IMG/VR virus record: IMGVR_UViG_3300009157_000006
Location: 1 to 41,813 of that record
DNA: 41,813 nucleotides
Reading direction: 5' to 3' (one strand)
Source: a virus
Shown: positions 14,904 through 23,957 of the stretch, piece after piece
Layout: the number at the start of each line of letters is the position of its first letter
Position numbering within the stretch: the first letter of the stretch is position 1
Translations under genes and position numbers: made by a program
The notes under the pieces: model-generated
What the model was told of the DNA's origin: nothing
Database searches by the model: none
What the model saw: the letters and a program-made list of their open reading frames with translations, nothing else

Positions 14904-17900
14904 TTAACTTGCTTTAATAATCCAGAAAGTAAGAATTACATTGCTTGCCAATGAGGCTGCACCATTATTCTTTACTTTAACCACAAATGAACCTGTGCCA
15001 GGACATACGCGTTGAATTGTTAATTGAGCATCTTCTGCCCCTACGCTAGCTACTGTGCATAGAATTGCGGAAGTAGCTGTACATAGAGAGTTAGTCACTG
15101 TTAAAGTTTCTACCGCAGCAGCTGCTGTTGTTAGGCCAGTAAATGTGCCTACACCAACATTTGCATTGATAGTAACCGTAGCAGCTGCTTGTGTATCTGT
15201 TGCAGGCAACATTGTTACTATACCGGCTGCATTTATGGCAATGCCGCCTGTACCACCCTGTATGGTTGTAGCAGATGCTGTGGTTACTGAGCCTACTGTT
15301 GTAGCATGTTCTACGGCATTGGCACCAAACTGCATTACTCCTGTTCCACCATTTACAACTACTGATGATGTTGAAGTAGCAGAACCCATGGTCAGTGTAC
15401 GCGTACCAGCTGTACCAAGATTGATGTTTTGGTTTACAGCGTCATTACCTATGCCAATGATTCCAGCAGATGAATTTAATTCTAGAACTCCTGCAGCATC
15501 AATAGTAACTGCATCAGCTGAACCCAACGCTATATCACCTGTACCAGAGGTTACTACCACACCAGTCGTTGTAGTGTTATTACCTATGGTTATTGTACGA
15601 GCTGCTGCACCTGTACCTATATTGATGGCCTGGGCTACAGCATCTTGTCCAATATTGATTGCTGCTCCAGAGGAATTAAGATCCAGAACGCCAACTGAGT
15701 CTATAGTTACAAGACCACCGCTAGAAGCAACAATACTACCACCGGCAGTTATTCCTAACGTACCTGTTCCTGACCGTACTGTAGTTTCAGAGACACCAGT
15801 AACTGAACCAAGTACAGTTGTATGATCTGTAGCATTAGCACCAATGTCTACTCCTCCTGTGCCAGCGTTCAATACGATAGATGTAGCATCAGTAGCATTA
15901 CCTATAGTTATTATACGAGCTGCTGCGCCTGTACCAAGATTGATATTTTGGGCTACTGCATCATTACCAATTCCAATAACACCTGCAGAAGAGTTAAGTT
16001 CTAAAACACCAGCAGCATCTATTGTTACTGCATCAGCAGACCCTAATGCTATATCTCCTGTGCCAGAAGTTACTACCACACCAGTTGTAGTAGTGTTATT
16101 ACCTATGGTTATTGTACGAGCCGCTGCGCCTGTACCAAGATTGATATTTTGGGCTACTGCATCATTACCAATTCCAATAACACCTGCAGAAGAGTTAAGT
16201 TCTAAAGCACCCACCGCATCTACCGTAACAGCAGCACCACCATTTACTATTAATGCACCACCACCAGACTGGACTGTTGTTGCACTGGCTCCATTTGTTG
16301 AACCCAGGCGAGTTGTGTGAGCTGTGGCTGTTACGCCAAGATCAAGATTTCCTGTACCTGTGTCTATTACTACAGAAGAAGTTGCTGTTGCTGAACCAAT
16401 AGTTACTGTACGCGTTCCAGCTATACCAATATTAATATTCTGAGATACTGCATCCTGTCCAATTTGGATTACACCAGCGCTAGAATTTAACTCCAAAGCA
16501 CCTACTGCATCAAGAGTCATAGCCCCAGCAGATGTTTCTGCCAAAATGCCTCCACTTGCGAGGGTTAATGTGCCAGTACCAGTTTGTGCTGTAAAAGCGC
16601 TTACTCCAGTTGTTGAACCTATTCTTGTTGTATGATCTGTAGCTGTTACACCAATATCCAATGCGCCTGTACCATTATTTATTATTACTGAAGTTGCACC
16701 TGTAGCGTTTCCTATGGTTAAAGTACGAGCTGCACCGCCTGTACCAATGTTGATATTCTGGGCTACCGCATCATTTCCAACATTGATTGCTGCTCCAGAG
16801 GAATTAAGAGATAGAGCACCAACTGAGTCTATATCTACCACTCCAAGACTATTAATATTAATTCCATTAGATCCACTTTGAACTATGGTAGATGCTGTTG
16901 TGGTTGTACTTCCAAGAGTAACAACTTTAGCAGCTGCATCAGCACCAAGATTAAGAGCACCTGTGCCTGTAATTATATTAATAGGGCCATTAGAAGCTGC
17001 TACATTAATACCTGTAGACCCAGCATCAATATCAATGCCACCAGAGGCATCGGTAGCTGTAATGTTAATTGCATCAGCAGTTGCGAGTCCTGACGTGAGT
17101 GTAATTCCACCAACATCCGAGTGCATGTAGATTGAATCCACTGCATTACCTTGGTCAGCATGGATCTCAATTGTTTCTGTTGTACCAGCATTAGAATGCA
17201 GATATATGGATTTAGTAGCATTAACAGTTGATGTAATAGTAGCTACGCCAGATGTCATATTTAAATTAACACCTGCAGTTAGGGCTCCTGCTACAGAAAC
17301 TGTATCAGCTAGTCTCACTTTTACTGTATTAGCCGTTGCACCATCTGTAGTGATATTGGAATTATAACCACTAATTGTTAAAGCACCTGCAATAGGCGAA
17401 ACTGGCCCACCAACCTGAGTTACGTACGTACTAGCAGTTGCACCAGTGGCCCTAATATCAATTGAGTTGGCAGCATTAGCTACGGTTATGGATCCATCTC
17501 CAGATACTATTGCAGCCCAAGCAGGCACACCTGCCGTTGAACCTATTAGTATCTGGCCATTTGTGCCCTTAGATGATCCAAACGTTCCTGAACCATTTGT
17601 TTGTACAACACCAGAGGTTAAGGCTGTAGCAGTAATAGTTCCAGCTGACAAGGATAAGTTGCCACCAGTTAATGTTACATTACCAGTATTTACAGTAAGG
17701 GAGGAAAGTGTTTCAGCTCCTCCTCCTGTACCAACCCATGTTGCCTCATTATTTTTAATACTTGTTAACACATAGACGTCATCAAGGACCTTATCTATCC
17801 ATAATGTGCCTAATTCATACCCCTTATCATGAGTTGCAGGGGCACGCTTAGAGACTACGGGCGTAATGCCGGCATCTACTCTATAATCTTCATATGCCAT
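14904..17900 (-). CDS. Giant repetitive fibre/adhesin (998 aa)
   Basis: The frame is open from 17927, but the ATG at 17900 has AAGGAAGG upstream and begins the fibre-type N-terminus (M-A-Y-E-D-Y-R-V-D-A, then Y-E-L-G-T-L-W-I-D and A-T-W-V). From about residue 150 to 930 the protein is a chain of similar units built from L-E-L-N-S-S-A-G-V-I, I-G-x-D-A-V-x-Q-N-I-N, G-T-G-A-A-A-R-T-I-T-I-G and G-T-G-x-(I/L)-x-(L/I)-G. Adjacent copies share an exact 84-bp stretch (15922-16005 and 16123-16206), an offset of 201 bp. It is all beta and Ser/Thr/Gly/Ala-rich, as expected for a long trimeric shaft. It is the first fibre gene behind the tail module. Confidence 0.8.
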   Translation of the reverse strand: MAYEDYRVDAGITPVVSKRAPATHDKGYELGTLWIDKVLDDVYVLTSIKNNEATWVGTGGGAETLSSLTVNTGNVTLTGGNLSLSAGTITATALTSGVVQTNGSGTFGSSKGTNGQILIGSTAGVPAWAAIVSGDGSITVANAANSIDIRATGATASTYVTQVGGPVSPIAGALTISGYNSNITTDGATANTVKVRLADTVSVAGALTAGVNLNMTSGVATITSTVNATKSIYLHSNAGTTETIEIHADQGNAVDSIYMHSDVGGITLTSGLATADAINITATDASGGIDIDAGSTGINVAASNGPINIITGTGALNLGADAAAKVVTLGSTTTTASTIVQSGSNGININSLGVVDIDSVGALSLNSSGAAINVGNDAVAQNINIGTGGAARTLTIGNATGATSVIINNGTGALDIGVTATDHTTRIGSTTGVSAFTAQTGTGTLTLASGGILAETSAGAMTLDAVGALELNSSAGVIQIGQDAVSQNINIGIAGTRTVTIGSATATSSVVIDTGTGNLDLGVTATAHTTRLGSTNGASATTVQSGGGALIVNGGAAVTVDAVGALELNSSAGVIGIGNDAVAQNINLGTGAAARTITIGNNTTTTGVVVTSGTGDIALGSADAVTIDAAGVLELNSSAGVIGIGNDAVAQNINLGTGAAARIITIGNATDATSIVLNAGTGGVDIGANATDHTTVLGSVTGVSETTVRSGTGTLGITAGGSIVASSGGLVTIDSVGVLDLNSSGAAINIGQDAVAQAINIGTGAAARTITIGNNTTTTGVVVTSGTGDIALGSADAVTIDAAGVLELNSSAGIIGIGNDAVNQNINLGTAGTRTLTMGSATSTSSVVVNGGTGVMQFGANAVEHATTVGSVTTASATTIQGGTGGIAINAAGIVTMLPATDTQAAATVTINANVGVGTFTGLTTAAAAVETLTVTNSLCTATSAILCTVASVGAEDAQLTIQRVCPGTGSFVVKVKNNGAASLASNVILTFWIIKAS
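15922..16206. repeat. Exact 84-bp repeat within the fibre gene (201-bp period)
   Basis: Bases 15922-16005 and 16123-16206 are identical, with offset 201 bp (67 codons). More diverged copies surround them. The perfect copies imply recent duplication or gene conversion within the shaft, and make length variation by recombination likely. Confidence 0.8.
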
Positions 17901-17947
17901 TATTTTCCTTCCTTCTTTCTCCGCCAAGCGGATATTACTTACTTCTC

Positions 17948-18034
17948 AATACACTCCTATGTATTAAATCTACTCTGACACTAACTTCCATTGGTTACAA
18001 CAATGGTGTAATATAGTTCTAGAAGCGGTATAAT
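17948..18034 (+). promoter_or_regulatory. Control region of the rightward two-gene cassette
   Basis: Between the divergent fibre gene (starts 17900) and the rightward regulator gene are two short inverted repeats: AATACA/TGTATT (17948-17953, 17960-17965) and CCATTG/CAATGG (17988-17993, 18001-18006). A consensus -10 TATAAT lies at 18029-18034, but no good -35 is visible at the right distance. The repeats are plausible operators for the ribbon-helix-helix protein encoded next. Confidence 0.4.
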
Positions 18035-18275
18035 GGCTTTAAATATGGAGAAAAACGTGAGAAGAATAAAGAGACATATGGAATTGTTGCGCCCATGCAA
18101 TAAAAAGATTGACCATAGGGCTGAAAATATGTTTAATAAAACGATATATATAGAAACTACGCCAGAGATTCATCAACAGGTCAAAGCTAGAGCTATAGAG
18201 CATAATATCTCTATACGATTATGGGTTACTAGAGTTCTAATAAAAGGGCTCAGGAAAGAATTGGAATCACAATGA
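18033..18275 (+). CDS. Ribbon-helix-helix type DNA-binding regulator (80 aa, or 72 aa from GTG 18057)
   Basis: Residues 36-76 fit an Arc/CopG ribbon-helix-helix: a beta strand (K-T-I-Y-I-E-T), helix A (P-E-I-H-Q-Q-V-K-A-R-A-I-E-H) and helix B (I-R-L-W-V-T-R-V-L-I-K-G-L-R). These dimeric proteins bind operator half-sites through the strand. The ATG at 18033 overlaps a TATAAT box and has no ribosome binding site, whereas GTG 18057 has GGAGA just upstream, so the shorter protein may be the real one. It is one of only two rightward genes inside the leftward late region, and its stop overlaps the next gene, so the pair forms an operon. Autoregulation through the inverted repeats upstream is likely but inferred. 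Confidence 0.65.
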   Translation: MALNMEKNVRRIKRHMELLRPCNKKIDHRAENMFNKTIYIETTPEIHQQVKARAIEHNISIRLWVTRVLIKGLRKELESQ

Positions 18276-18427
18276 TGAAATCAATTTTATTATCTTTTGC
18301 AGGATCTACAGTAATATTTTCAGCACTTTTAATTGGTATACTAAGTTTACCAATGGCCTTAATAGGAATTACTGCTCTTTTTGCATATCCATTTAAAAAA
18401 GCTATATCCAAACATATGTTGGAATAA
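18272..18427 (+). CDS. Small two-span membrane protein (51 aa)
   Basis: An ATG at 18272 overlaps the regulator's TGA (ATGA) and opens a 51-codon frame. Nearly the whole product is hydrophobic: about residues 5-24 and 26-42 form two membrane segments with a Leu-Pro turn between, followed by a basic tail (K-K-A-I-S-K-H). This is the shape of a small class II holin or a superinfection-exclusion or toxin-type membrane peptide. It is on the opposite strand to the endolysin and far from it. Together with its regulator this favours an independently controlled 'moron' over the lysis holin, though holin remains possible. Confidence 0.6.
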   Translation: MMKSILLSFAGSTVIFSALLIGILSLPMALIGITALFAYPFKKAISKHMLE

Positions 18428-18525
18428 ATTAAAGCTTAGTTTTGTTTTTCTATATGTAATTTTATTCCTCGTTTGATTACCTTTCTCACTATTTCTTATC
18501 GCTAGGGCTATAATCTGTGTTCTTA

Positions 18526-19722
18526 TTAGCCTTTTGGCCCCAAGATAAGATCTCTTGGTAACATAAGGCTTTTCTTAACCGTGTGTCCTATTTCTCCTAA
18601 GAAACCTCTTTCTTTTTTGGGTTTTTGATAACCCATTTCTAATTTTTTGTCTATTTCATCTAGCTGCTTAGCAGCTCTTTTATCTATTAAAGTCTCTAAG
18701 TTCTTTGGAGCACGGCCACCATTCTCTTCTATAATATCATCCATGGCCTTTTTGCGCACCATAGAGCCCTGGTTCATCAACTTCATATTATAAATAATAC
18801 GCCTTTTCCCCTCTCTAGTTTGTAAAAGATCAGGAACCATCTTTAGGAAAGATTTCACGTCCATATCTGTTATCCTGCTTCCAAATATTGACTTGGCCTG
18901 TTTAAGCATAGATTTGCTTAACTTATCGAATTCCTGTGATTCTGGAGACTCTAGATGGTGGAAATCCAATCCAACTCCCCATATTCCATGTTCTAAAAAA
19001 TTTAGAAATGCCCTAGCCCTAGGCCGTGTTAATCTTCCAGTCTCAATGAGTTGCTCCATTCTCTTTAATGAATTCTGTGTCTCTAGAGCACTCTTATATT
19101 TATCAGATGTTTCTTTTATTATAGGTTTTGCTTCCTTTTCAGCATCCCTAAGGTCTTTTTTCTCTTCCTTAATGGCATCCCTTAAAAACATTGATCTCTG
19201 TGCGCGCGTTAATCCAGCAGGTATATTATATTTTAGGCTTATAGGTTCAGCCTGAGATACCGTCTCACTTGTTGTAGGGGCTTGCATTACTTCTGGACCC
19301 TGTTCCTGCTGTGGCATTAATCTTTGCCTTAATGCTTCCATTACTTGCTGGCCTGAGTTCATAGAATCGGTTCTGTCAAACATAGTATTAAGTTGGTCCA
19401 CCATAGCAGTAGGAGTAGCAGTAGATGGTAATGACTGAGCCTGCATTTGCTGTAGTTCATTTCCCCCAAGACCAAACATATCTGGGCGCTCCATCATAAT
19501 ATTACTCATATAAGCTTTTTGAACCTGTGGTGGTAGAGCTGCTATACCCTTAGGTAAACCCATATCTTCATATGCCTTACCCATTTTATCTCGCTCCTGA
19601 CGTTGCATTACATCTCGTAATTTATATTGAGCTAAAGTATTAAGACCGCCAGTTAAACCAGTCCTAATACCCTTACCTATCTCTCCACCCAGATTAAAAT
19701 CTGCGGGCAAAATTTGAGCCAT
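18526..19722 (-). CDS. Candidate internal virion/DNA ejection protein (398 aa)
   Basis: The N-terminus is Gly-rich and weakly amphipathic (about residues 12-32), followed by a Gln/Met-rich linker and a long charged helical region (about 170-230) with coiled-coil character. The C-terminal part is basic. There is no enzymatic motif. Podoviruses encode two or three ejection proteins, helical and Gln/Met/Ala-rich, next to the tail genes. This gene and the next occupy that place, so an ejection role is a reasonable inference. The ATG overlaps the previous stop (TAATG) and has GGGAGG upstream. A hairpin overlaps its stop (about 18511-18536) but lacks a U run. Confidence 0.55.
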   Translation of the reverse strand: MAQILPADFNLGGEIGKGIRTGLTGGLNTLAQYKLRDVMQRQERDKMGKAYEDMGLPKGIAALPPQVQKAYMSNIMMERPDMFGLGGNELQQMQAQSLPSTATPTAMVDQLNTMFDRTDSMNSGQQVMEALRQRLMPQQEQGPEVMQAPTTSETVSQAEPISLKYNIPAGLTRAQRSMFLRDAIKEEKKDLRDAEKEAKPIIKETSDKYKSALETQNSLKRMEQLIETGRLTRPRARAFLNFLEHGIWGVGLDFHHLESPESQEFDKLSKSMLKQAKSIFGSRITDMDVKSFLKMVPDLLQTREGKRRIIYNMKLMNQGSMVRKKAMDDIIEENGGRAPKNLETLIDKRAAKQLDEIDKKLEMGYQKPKKERGFLGEIGHTVKKSLMLPRDLILGPKG

Positions 19723-20285
19723 TATTGCATACCTCCCATCATTAATAGTGGTAATATTGAACCCATGCCTTGACCACCTTGATATTGATTCATCATTCCT
19801 CTACCAAATAAACCCATACCAGTTAATCCGCCAGTTGCGGCTCCCATACCAATTTGAGATAATAAAGGTGCTAGTTGCTGCATTAAACCCTGAGAACCCT
19901 GTTTATAGTAGTTCTGAAATCTAGGTTGCATACCCATTTGACCCAATTGCATCATTTGTCCCCTATTCTGCATACCATATTGGGCCCTCATGGCTGCAAG
20001 ACTTTCTTCAAGCCCAGCTCCAGCTCTCCCTAGGGCTGATTGAAATCCACTTGATCTTTGGGCTCCTTGACCCATAGATGTAAATCTCTCAGCAATGGAT
20101 GGAATAGACTGTTGGAATTGACTGCGTGCATGCTGTTCTATTGGTGCAAAGCCAGCATATGGATCCTGAATACCTTGTTGTGCTTGATTTAAGAAAAGAT
20201 TAGAAGCCGCTAGTTGCTGTGGATCCATAATAGAATATTGCTGCATCTTTCCTTTACTGCCAAATAACATATTTCCAAAATTCAT
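19722..20285 (-). CDS. Gln/Met/Gly-rich candidate pilot or ejection protein (187 aa)
   Basis: The protein is very rich in Gln, Met and Gly, with an amphipathic helical middle (about residues 50-110) and a glycine-rich C-terminus that could insert into membranes (I-G-M-G-A-A-T-G-G-L-T-G-M-G near 140-160). The composition resembles DNA pilot proteins of small phages and ejection proteins of podoviruses, but I see no diagnostic motif. TAGGAG precedes the ATG. It overlaps the following gene by one base, so the two are probably made in fixed ratio. Confidence 0.55.
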   Translation of the reverse strand: MNFGNMLFGSKGKMQQYSIMDPQQLAASNLFLNQAQQGIQDPYAGFAPIEQHARSQFQQSIPSIAERFTSMGQGAQRSSGFQSALGRAGAGLEESLAAMRAQYGMQNRGQMMQLGQMGMQPRFQNYYKQGSQGLMQQLAPLLSQIGMGAATGGLTGMGLFGRGMMNQYQGGQGMGSILPLLMMGGMQ

Positions 20286-20301
20286 ATCTTTCTCCTAGGC
20301 A

Positions 20302-20847
20302 TTAATTTTTTAAAAACTCTACTATTACATTACACTTCGTATAACTAGTCCTGTCACTACCAGTAACTATATAAATATTTGTTCCATCAGCATATAGTTC
20401 TATATTATTTGCTAAAGTAGGCGATGCATAAGGTAATGGAATTAAGCTTGTTCCTGCTGCGTTATTAGCAGCTCCACGCAATGTAACTAAGGTAGTAGAA
20501 GTATTAAATGTCAACCCATGCGCTACCGTTAATGTTCCTGTATTTGGAAGTGTTCCAGTAGTCAACATATTGATTACCTTGCGGAAAACTGGCCTTGGCG
20601 TAGTTTTTGTATTAGTGGCTGATGAAACACTGGGGCTAGGATAAAACGTTTCACCTGTGGCAAATTCTTGCGTATTAAATAAACCTGAGCCCTTTGAGTT
20701 AACTTGTTCAGCTATTCTATTTAGTTGTTGAGTAATATTTACTAAGAATTCCTTAAACTTAGGACTATTTAATTCCATCTGATTTATCTGAGATGGATCC
20801 CAAGCTTGAGTAGTTGGTAGTAAGTAACCTTTATTCTGCCCAGCCAT
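20302..20847 (-). CDS. Virion structural protein, possible tail or neck fibre (181 aa)
   Basis: The N-terminal 50 residues contain a helical segment (F-K-E-F-L-V-N-I-T-Q-Q-L-N-R-I-A) suited to trimerisation, followed by a beta-rich C-terminal domain from about residue 80 (G-T-L-T-V-A-H-G-L and Y-A-D-G-T-N-I-Y-I-V-T-G). This stem-plus-beta-head plan is typical of small phage appendages. Its start overlaps the stop of the nozzle gene (TAATG), so it is probably part of the tail complex. Confidence 0.6.
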   Translation of the reverse strand: MAGQNKGYLLPTTQAWDPSQINQMELNSPKFKEFLVNITQQLNRIAEQVNSKGSGLFNTQEFATGETFYPSPSVSSATNTKTTPRPVFRKVINMLTTGTLPNTGTLTVAHGLTFNTSTTLVTLRGAANNAAGTSLIPLPYASPTLANNIELYADGTNIYIVTGSDRTSYTKCNVIVEFLKN

Positions 20848-23282
20848 TATTTAATCCTTGTTGGTTGTGTATAAAGTATTAATCCCTCTAGGGTAAAATC
20901 TGATTCTGATATAGCTGCATCTCGCATCTGGTCATCAGATAGATATATTTTTATCTGCACAGAATCGCCTTCGCCATTAAAATAGAGAGGATGCCACAAA
21001 AGCCTTTGAAATTGCTCCAGAGGTACTAAGGAATAAGCGGAAGTCTCCAATACTAGTTCTCCAAGGATTTCATCTGAATGAGATGGATAATATTCCACAG
21101 TAACCTTACCAGATGATGTTCTATCTACACCAAAATCTATCTTTGATAGATGAAAAGACCTATTTTCACCTTTATATGGATTCCATTCTTTAGATAAAAT
21201 TTGAATCATTGGAACTCTGGCCAGGGTTCCTCCACCTGTATATGTTCCTGGATCAGATAATATCCCATTGATAACCACAGTGTTATCTGTAGTACTATAA
21301 ATCTGATGAATTCCACTAATTGTTGAACCATGAAAGTTCTCTAGCTTTATATAATCGCCCACATTCAATGAGTGATCTTTACAAGTTAAGGTAACCGTCT
21401 GATTAGCTAGTGAATAAGTTAATCCACTTACTATCAGATTTCCCACTTGGCTTGATGTGTCTCTAGTAATCTGAGTCACATAACCATGCTGGTTACCTGC
21501 TATAACATGTCTAAATTGAGCGGCATTAACATTTGAAGTCCAGGTCTGGTTTGCATTATCCCAGGTTCCTGCTACCTCAGCCCAGGTGATATCTGTTTGC
21601 TGTTCCCAGTACCCAAAAGTTGTTATACAGTCATCATTTAATGCCCAAGTACCATTTCTATAGTTATAAACAAACATCTTGTTGGGATAGTATTGAGCAT
21701 TAGGGTTATCGTCTGTTGGATAGGTCCAGTAGACCATCTCCGTATAATAATCTCTTACACCTGCTACACGCTGCATACCATGATTCTTAATTCTTATATC
21801 AAAGACCTCATCTGGCATCTTCTCATCTATACGGTCAACATTTATTCCATTGCATGACTGTATCCCATTAGGTCCAACATTTAAAATAAATTTATCAAAA
21901 GGGACAGTAGAGAATGTGGCCTCTGAGCCCAATTCTGTATTAACTTGCTGCCAAATAAAAGGAATAGCCTCATTACCTGTATAAGCTAATTCCCATGTTG
22001 AACGCTCAAAATATACTATACATCTATCCCTAATAAGTTCTGCTCCTATTATATCCTCTTCGGTAGGCCCATCTATGTATCCGCCTCCTAGCCAATTAGT
22101 TTCATTTGGTTCCAGAAAAGCATACGCATTGAGAGGAGATCCATTTTGCGAGTATCTGCATCTATTAGTATAGGCTGAATTAGTAGTTCCTGCAGAATCA
22201 CTCTCTACTGTACTTAAAAGCAATAACCTATTTTTAAATGGAATAATGATTCTACAGGTCTGAATAGAATTTCCTGCCCCGGCGCTTAGAAATTTAGGTC
22301 TCCATGCTTTCCAACTAGTATTATCAAAATAAAACATTGGATCACCATTAGGTCCAGCCCCAGTAGCAACATTGAAATTTGTTGTAAATAAGACTGTGGA
22401 AGAAGCCAATACTCCATCCCAGTTATAAGACCATATAAAATTATAATTTGCTCCCCTCCAATAAGGTATACTTTCCTTAAGCCATGATCCACCTGAGTAT
22501 CTATATGCAAACTGTGTATCAAAAGCATAAGCTGTCTGATTATGGACTGTTCCTAATTCATATTGAGTCAGTCCCATAACTGGCTCTGCTGAATAATAAT
22601 AAACGCTAGGAGCTGCTCCACAATTAGTAAAGCTATATTCGCCAGTAGTAGTATTCAGAGTACCTGTATATGTTCCGGTGGTCAATAAGGTAGTAGGTGT
22701 CCCTAGGGCCGTTACAGTAAGAATCTCATCTACAATAGTAAATTGCTGTCCTGCCTTAAACATCTCGCCAGGTAGTATACCAGTTATTATACCAGCCGCA
22801 GGAGCCCCATGGCCACCACCATCAGGATAAAAGTAAATTTGTGTTCCTGGTGTAGATCCAGCAAATACATAGACACCGGTTGTTGTATTATAGGTGCATG
22901 TGGTAGTTGTACCAGTTTTTGACATAGTTCCAGGCGCACCCTCTACAACCACTGTAAATACTTCTGTTCCTATAGAAAATTTCTGTCCTAGGCAGAAAAC
23001 AGTGCCAGGAACTGTTCCTGTAGCTGCTCCTGCACCATCAGTTGTACCTACACCTGATCCACCCGCTAAGGCAGCTTTAGTTGTTGGCAATAGAGCTCTA
23101 AGCCTTGAGCCGAATTGTCCCGTAGTTGCTGTTCCAGTATAAAGTGAACCTACTCGTTTCTTTAACCGCCCCCTAAAGATATAAGCATTATAAAGTTGCG
23201 CGTATGCTTGGTCTGGTATTTGCCATGCATTTAGATCGGTCCTTAGACCTTCCTCTAGAGGAGCAATTAGAAAGCGATCCAT
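20847..23282 (-). CDS. Tail nozzle/packaged-DNA stabilisation-like protein (811 aa)
   Basis: The opening pattern (P-L-E-E-G-L-R-T-D, P-D-Q-A-Y-A-Q-L-Y-N-A-Y, then G-R-L-K-K-R-V-G-S) is shared by P22 gp10-like and T7 gp12-like nozzle proteins, which form the lower tail tube and plug the genome. The length of 811 residues is close to T7 gp12. The middle is beta-rich with many aromatics. About residues 600-670 contain a short barrel-like module with H-S-L-N-V-G-D-Y-I-K-L, similar in pattern to modules in the proteins at 24985 and 25898. Neighbours are other neck and tail genes. Confidence 0.75.
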   Translation of the reverse strand: MDRFLIAPLEEGLRTDLNAWQIPDQAYAQLYNAYIFRGRLKKRVGSLYTGTATTGQFGSRLRALLPTTKAALAGGSGVGTTDGAGAATGTVPGTVFCLGQKFSIGTEVFTVVVEGAPGTMSKTGTTTTCTYNTTTGVYVFAGSTPGTQIYFYPDGGGHGAPAAGIITGILPGEMFKAGQQFTIVDEILTVTALGTPTTLLTTGTYTGTLNTTTGEYSFTNCGAAPSVYYYSAEPVMGLTQYELGTVHNQTAYAFDTQFAYRYSGGSWLKESIPYWRGANYNFIWSYNWDGVLASSTVLFTTNFNVATGAGPNGDPMFYFDNTSWKAWRPKFLSAGAGNSIQTCRIIIPFKNRLLLLSTVESDSAGTTNSAYTNRCRYSQNGSPLNAYAFLEPNETNWLGGGYIDGPTEEDIIGAELIRDRCIVYFERSTWELAYTGNEAIPFIWQQVNTELGSEATFSTVPFDKFILNVGPNGIQSCNGINVDRIDEKMPDEVFDIRIKNHGMQRVAGVRDYYTEMVYWTYPTDDNPNAQYYPNKMFVYNYRNGTWALNDDCITTFGYWEQQTDITWAEVAGTWDNANQTWTSNVNAAQFRHVIAGNQHGYVTQITRDTSSQVGNLIVSGLTYSLANQTVTLTCKDHSLNVGDYIKLENFHGSTISGIHQIYSTTDNTVVINGILSDPGTYTGGGTLARVPMIQILSKEWNPYKGENRSFHLSKIDFGVDRTSSGKVTVEYYPSHSDEILGELVLETSAYSLVPLEQFQRLLWHPLYFNGEGDSVQIKIYLSDDQMRDAAISESDFTLEGLILYTQPTRIK

Positions 23283-23879
23283 TTAAATTCCTAGTAATAA
23301 ATAATTAAATGTAGCAGTATTTGAACCAGAAAATGCTTTTATTGCATAAGCTGTGACTGTGTGGGCTGTTTCATCGAAACTACTATAAGAAACTATTAAT
23401 TCTGATGTTCCAACTTTTGTTACTATTCCCGATAATAACGTAGTAATTGTTGGTATGCTTGCTCCTGATATAAGGGTTGCAGTTCCATAAGCTCCACTAT
23501 TACTAGCAGTTACGCTTCCCGTACCCCATTTCATTATTACCCCGCAAGGCAAATAACACCAACCTAGCGTTGCTTTTGTGCCTCCAGTTATATTTATATC
23601 TCCAGTAACGGTACCGGCTGCTTTATTAGTTCTAAGAAACAAATCTCCAGATGCATTATAAAATGCCCATTCAGTAGCAGAAACTGCTGCTGGTATAGAT
23701 CCAGGGGTAACTGTAACTTGAGGTATTGTAACCAGATTATGTTTACCCTGATCGGATAGGCCAAAAGTGACATGATTTACATCTATGATAGCTTTTATTG
23801 CTGTAAAATTATCTTTTAATACACTCTGAGAAGATGATATGGTATCTGTAGCGTCAGGTTTATTTGCATTATAAGCCAT
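23283..23879 (-). CDS. Short fibre-like virion protein (198 aa)
   Basis: The start (Y-N-A-N-K-P-D-A-T-D-T-I-S-S-S-Q, then L-K-D-N-F-T-A-I) and the D-V-N-H-V-T-F plus Q-G-K-H-N segment are familiar from phage appendage proteins, where the N-x-P...S-Q-x-x-L-x-x-N-F element attaches to the tail. The rest is a beta-rich head ending in N-Y-L-L-L-G-I. Its stop nearly touches the nozzle start, so the two are read together. It is likely a small tail fibre or adaptor. Confidence 0.65.
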   Translation of the reverse strand: MAYNANKPDATDTISSSQSVLKDNFTAIKAIIDVNHVTFGLSDQGKHNLVTIPQVTVTPGSIPAAVSATEWAFYNASGDLFLRTNKAAGTVTGDINITGGTKATLGWCYLPCGVIMKWGTGSVTASNSGAYGTATLISGASIPTITTLLSGIVTKVGTSELIVSYSSFDETAHTVTAYAIKAFSGSNTATFNYLLLGI

Positions 23880-23957
23880 CTCCGCTCCTATTTTCTATGT
23901 AAAGTAATACTATAAATAATAAAATAATAAACAAACTAAAATAAAATAAAGGTTGCA

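Noticed and set aside
14904-17900. Possible CRISPR array or tandem satellite because of regular repeats
   Set aside because: Repeats keep one open reading frame, differ in length and sequence, and have no short unique spacers. They are protein repeats of a fibre.
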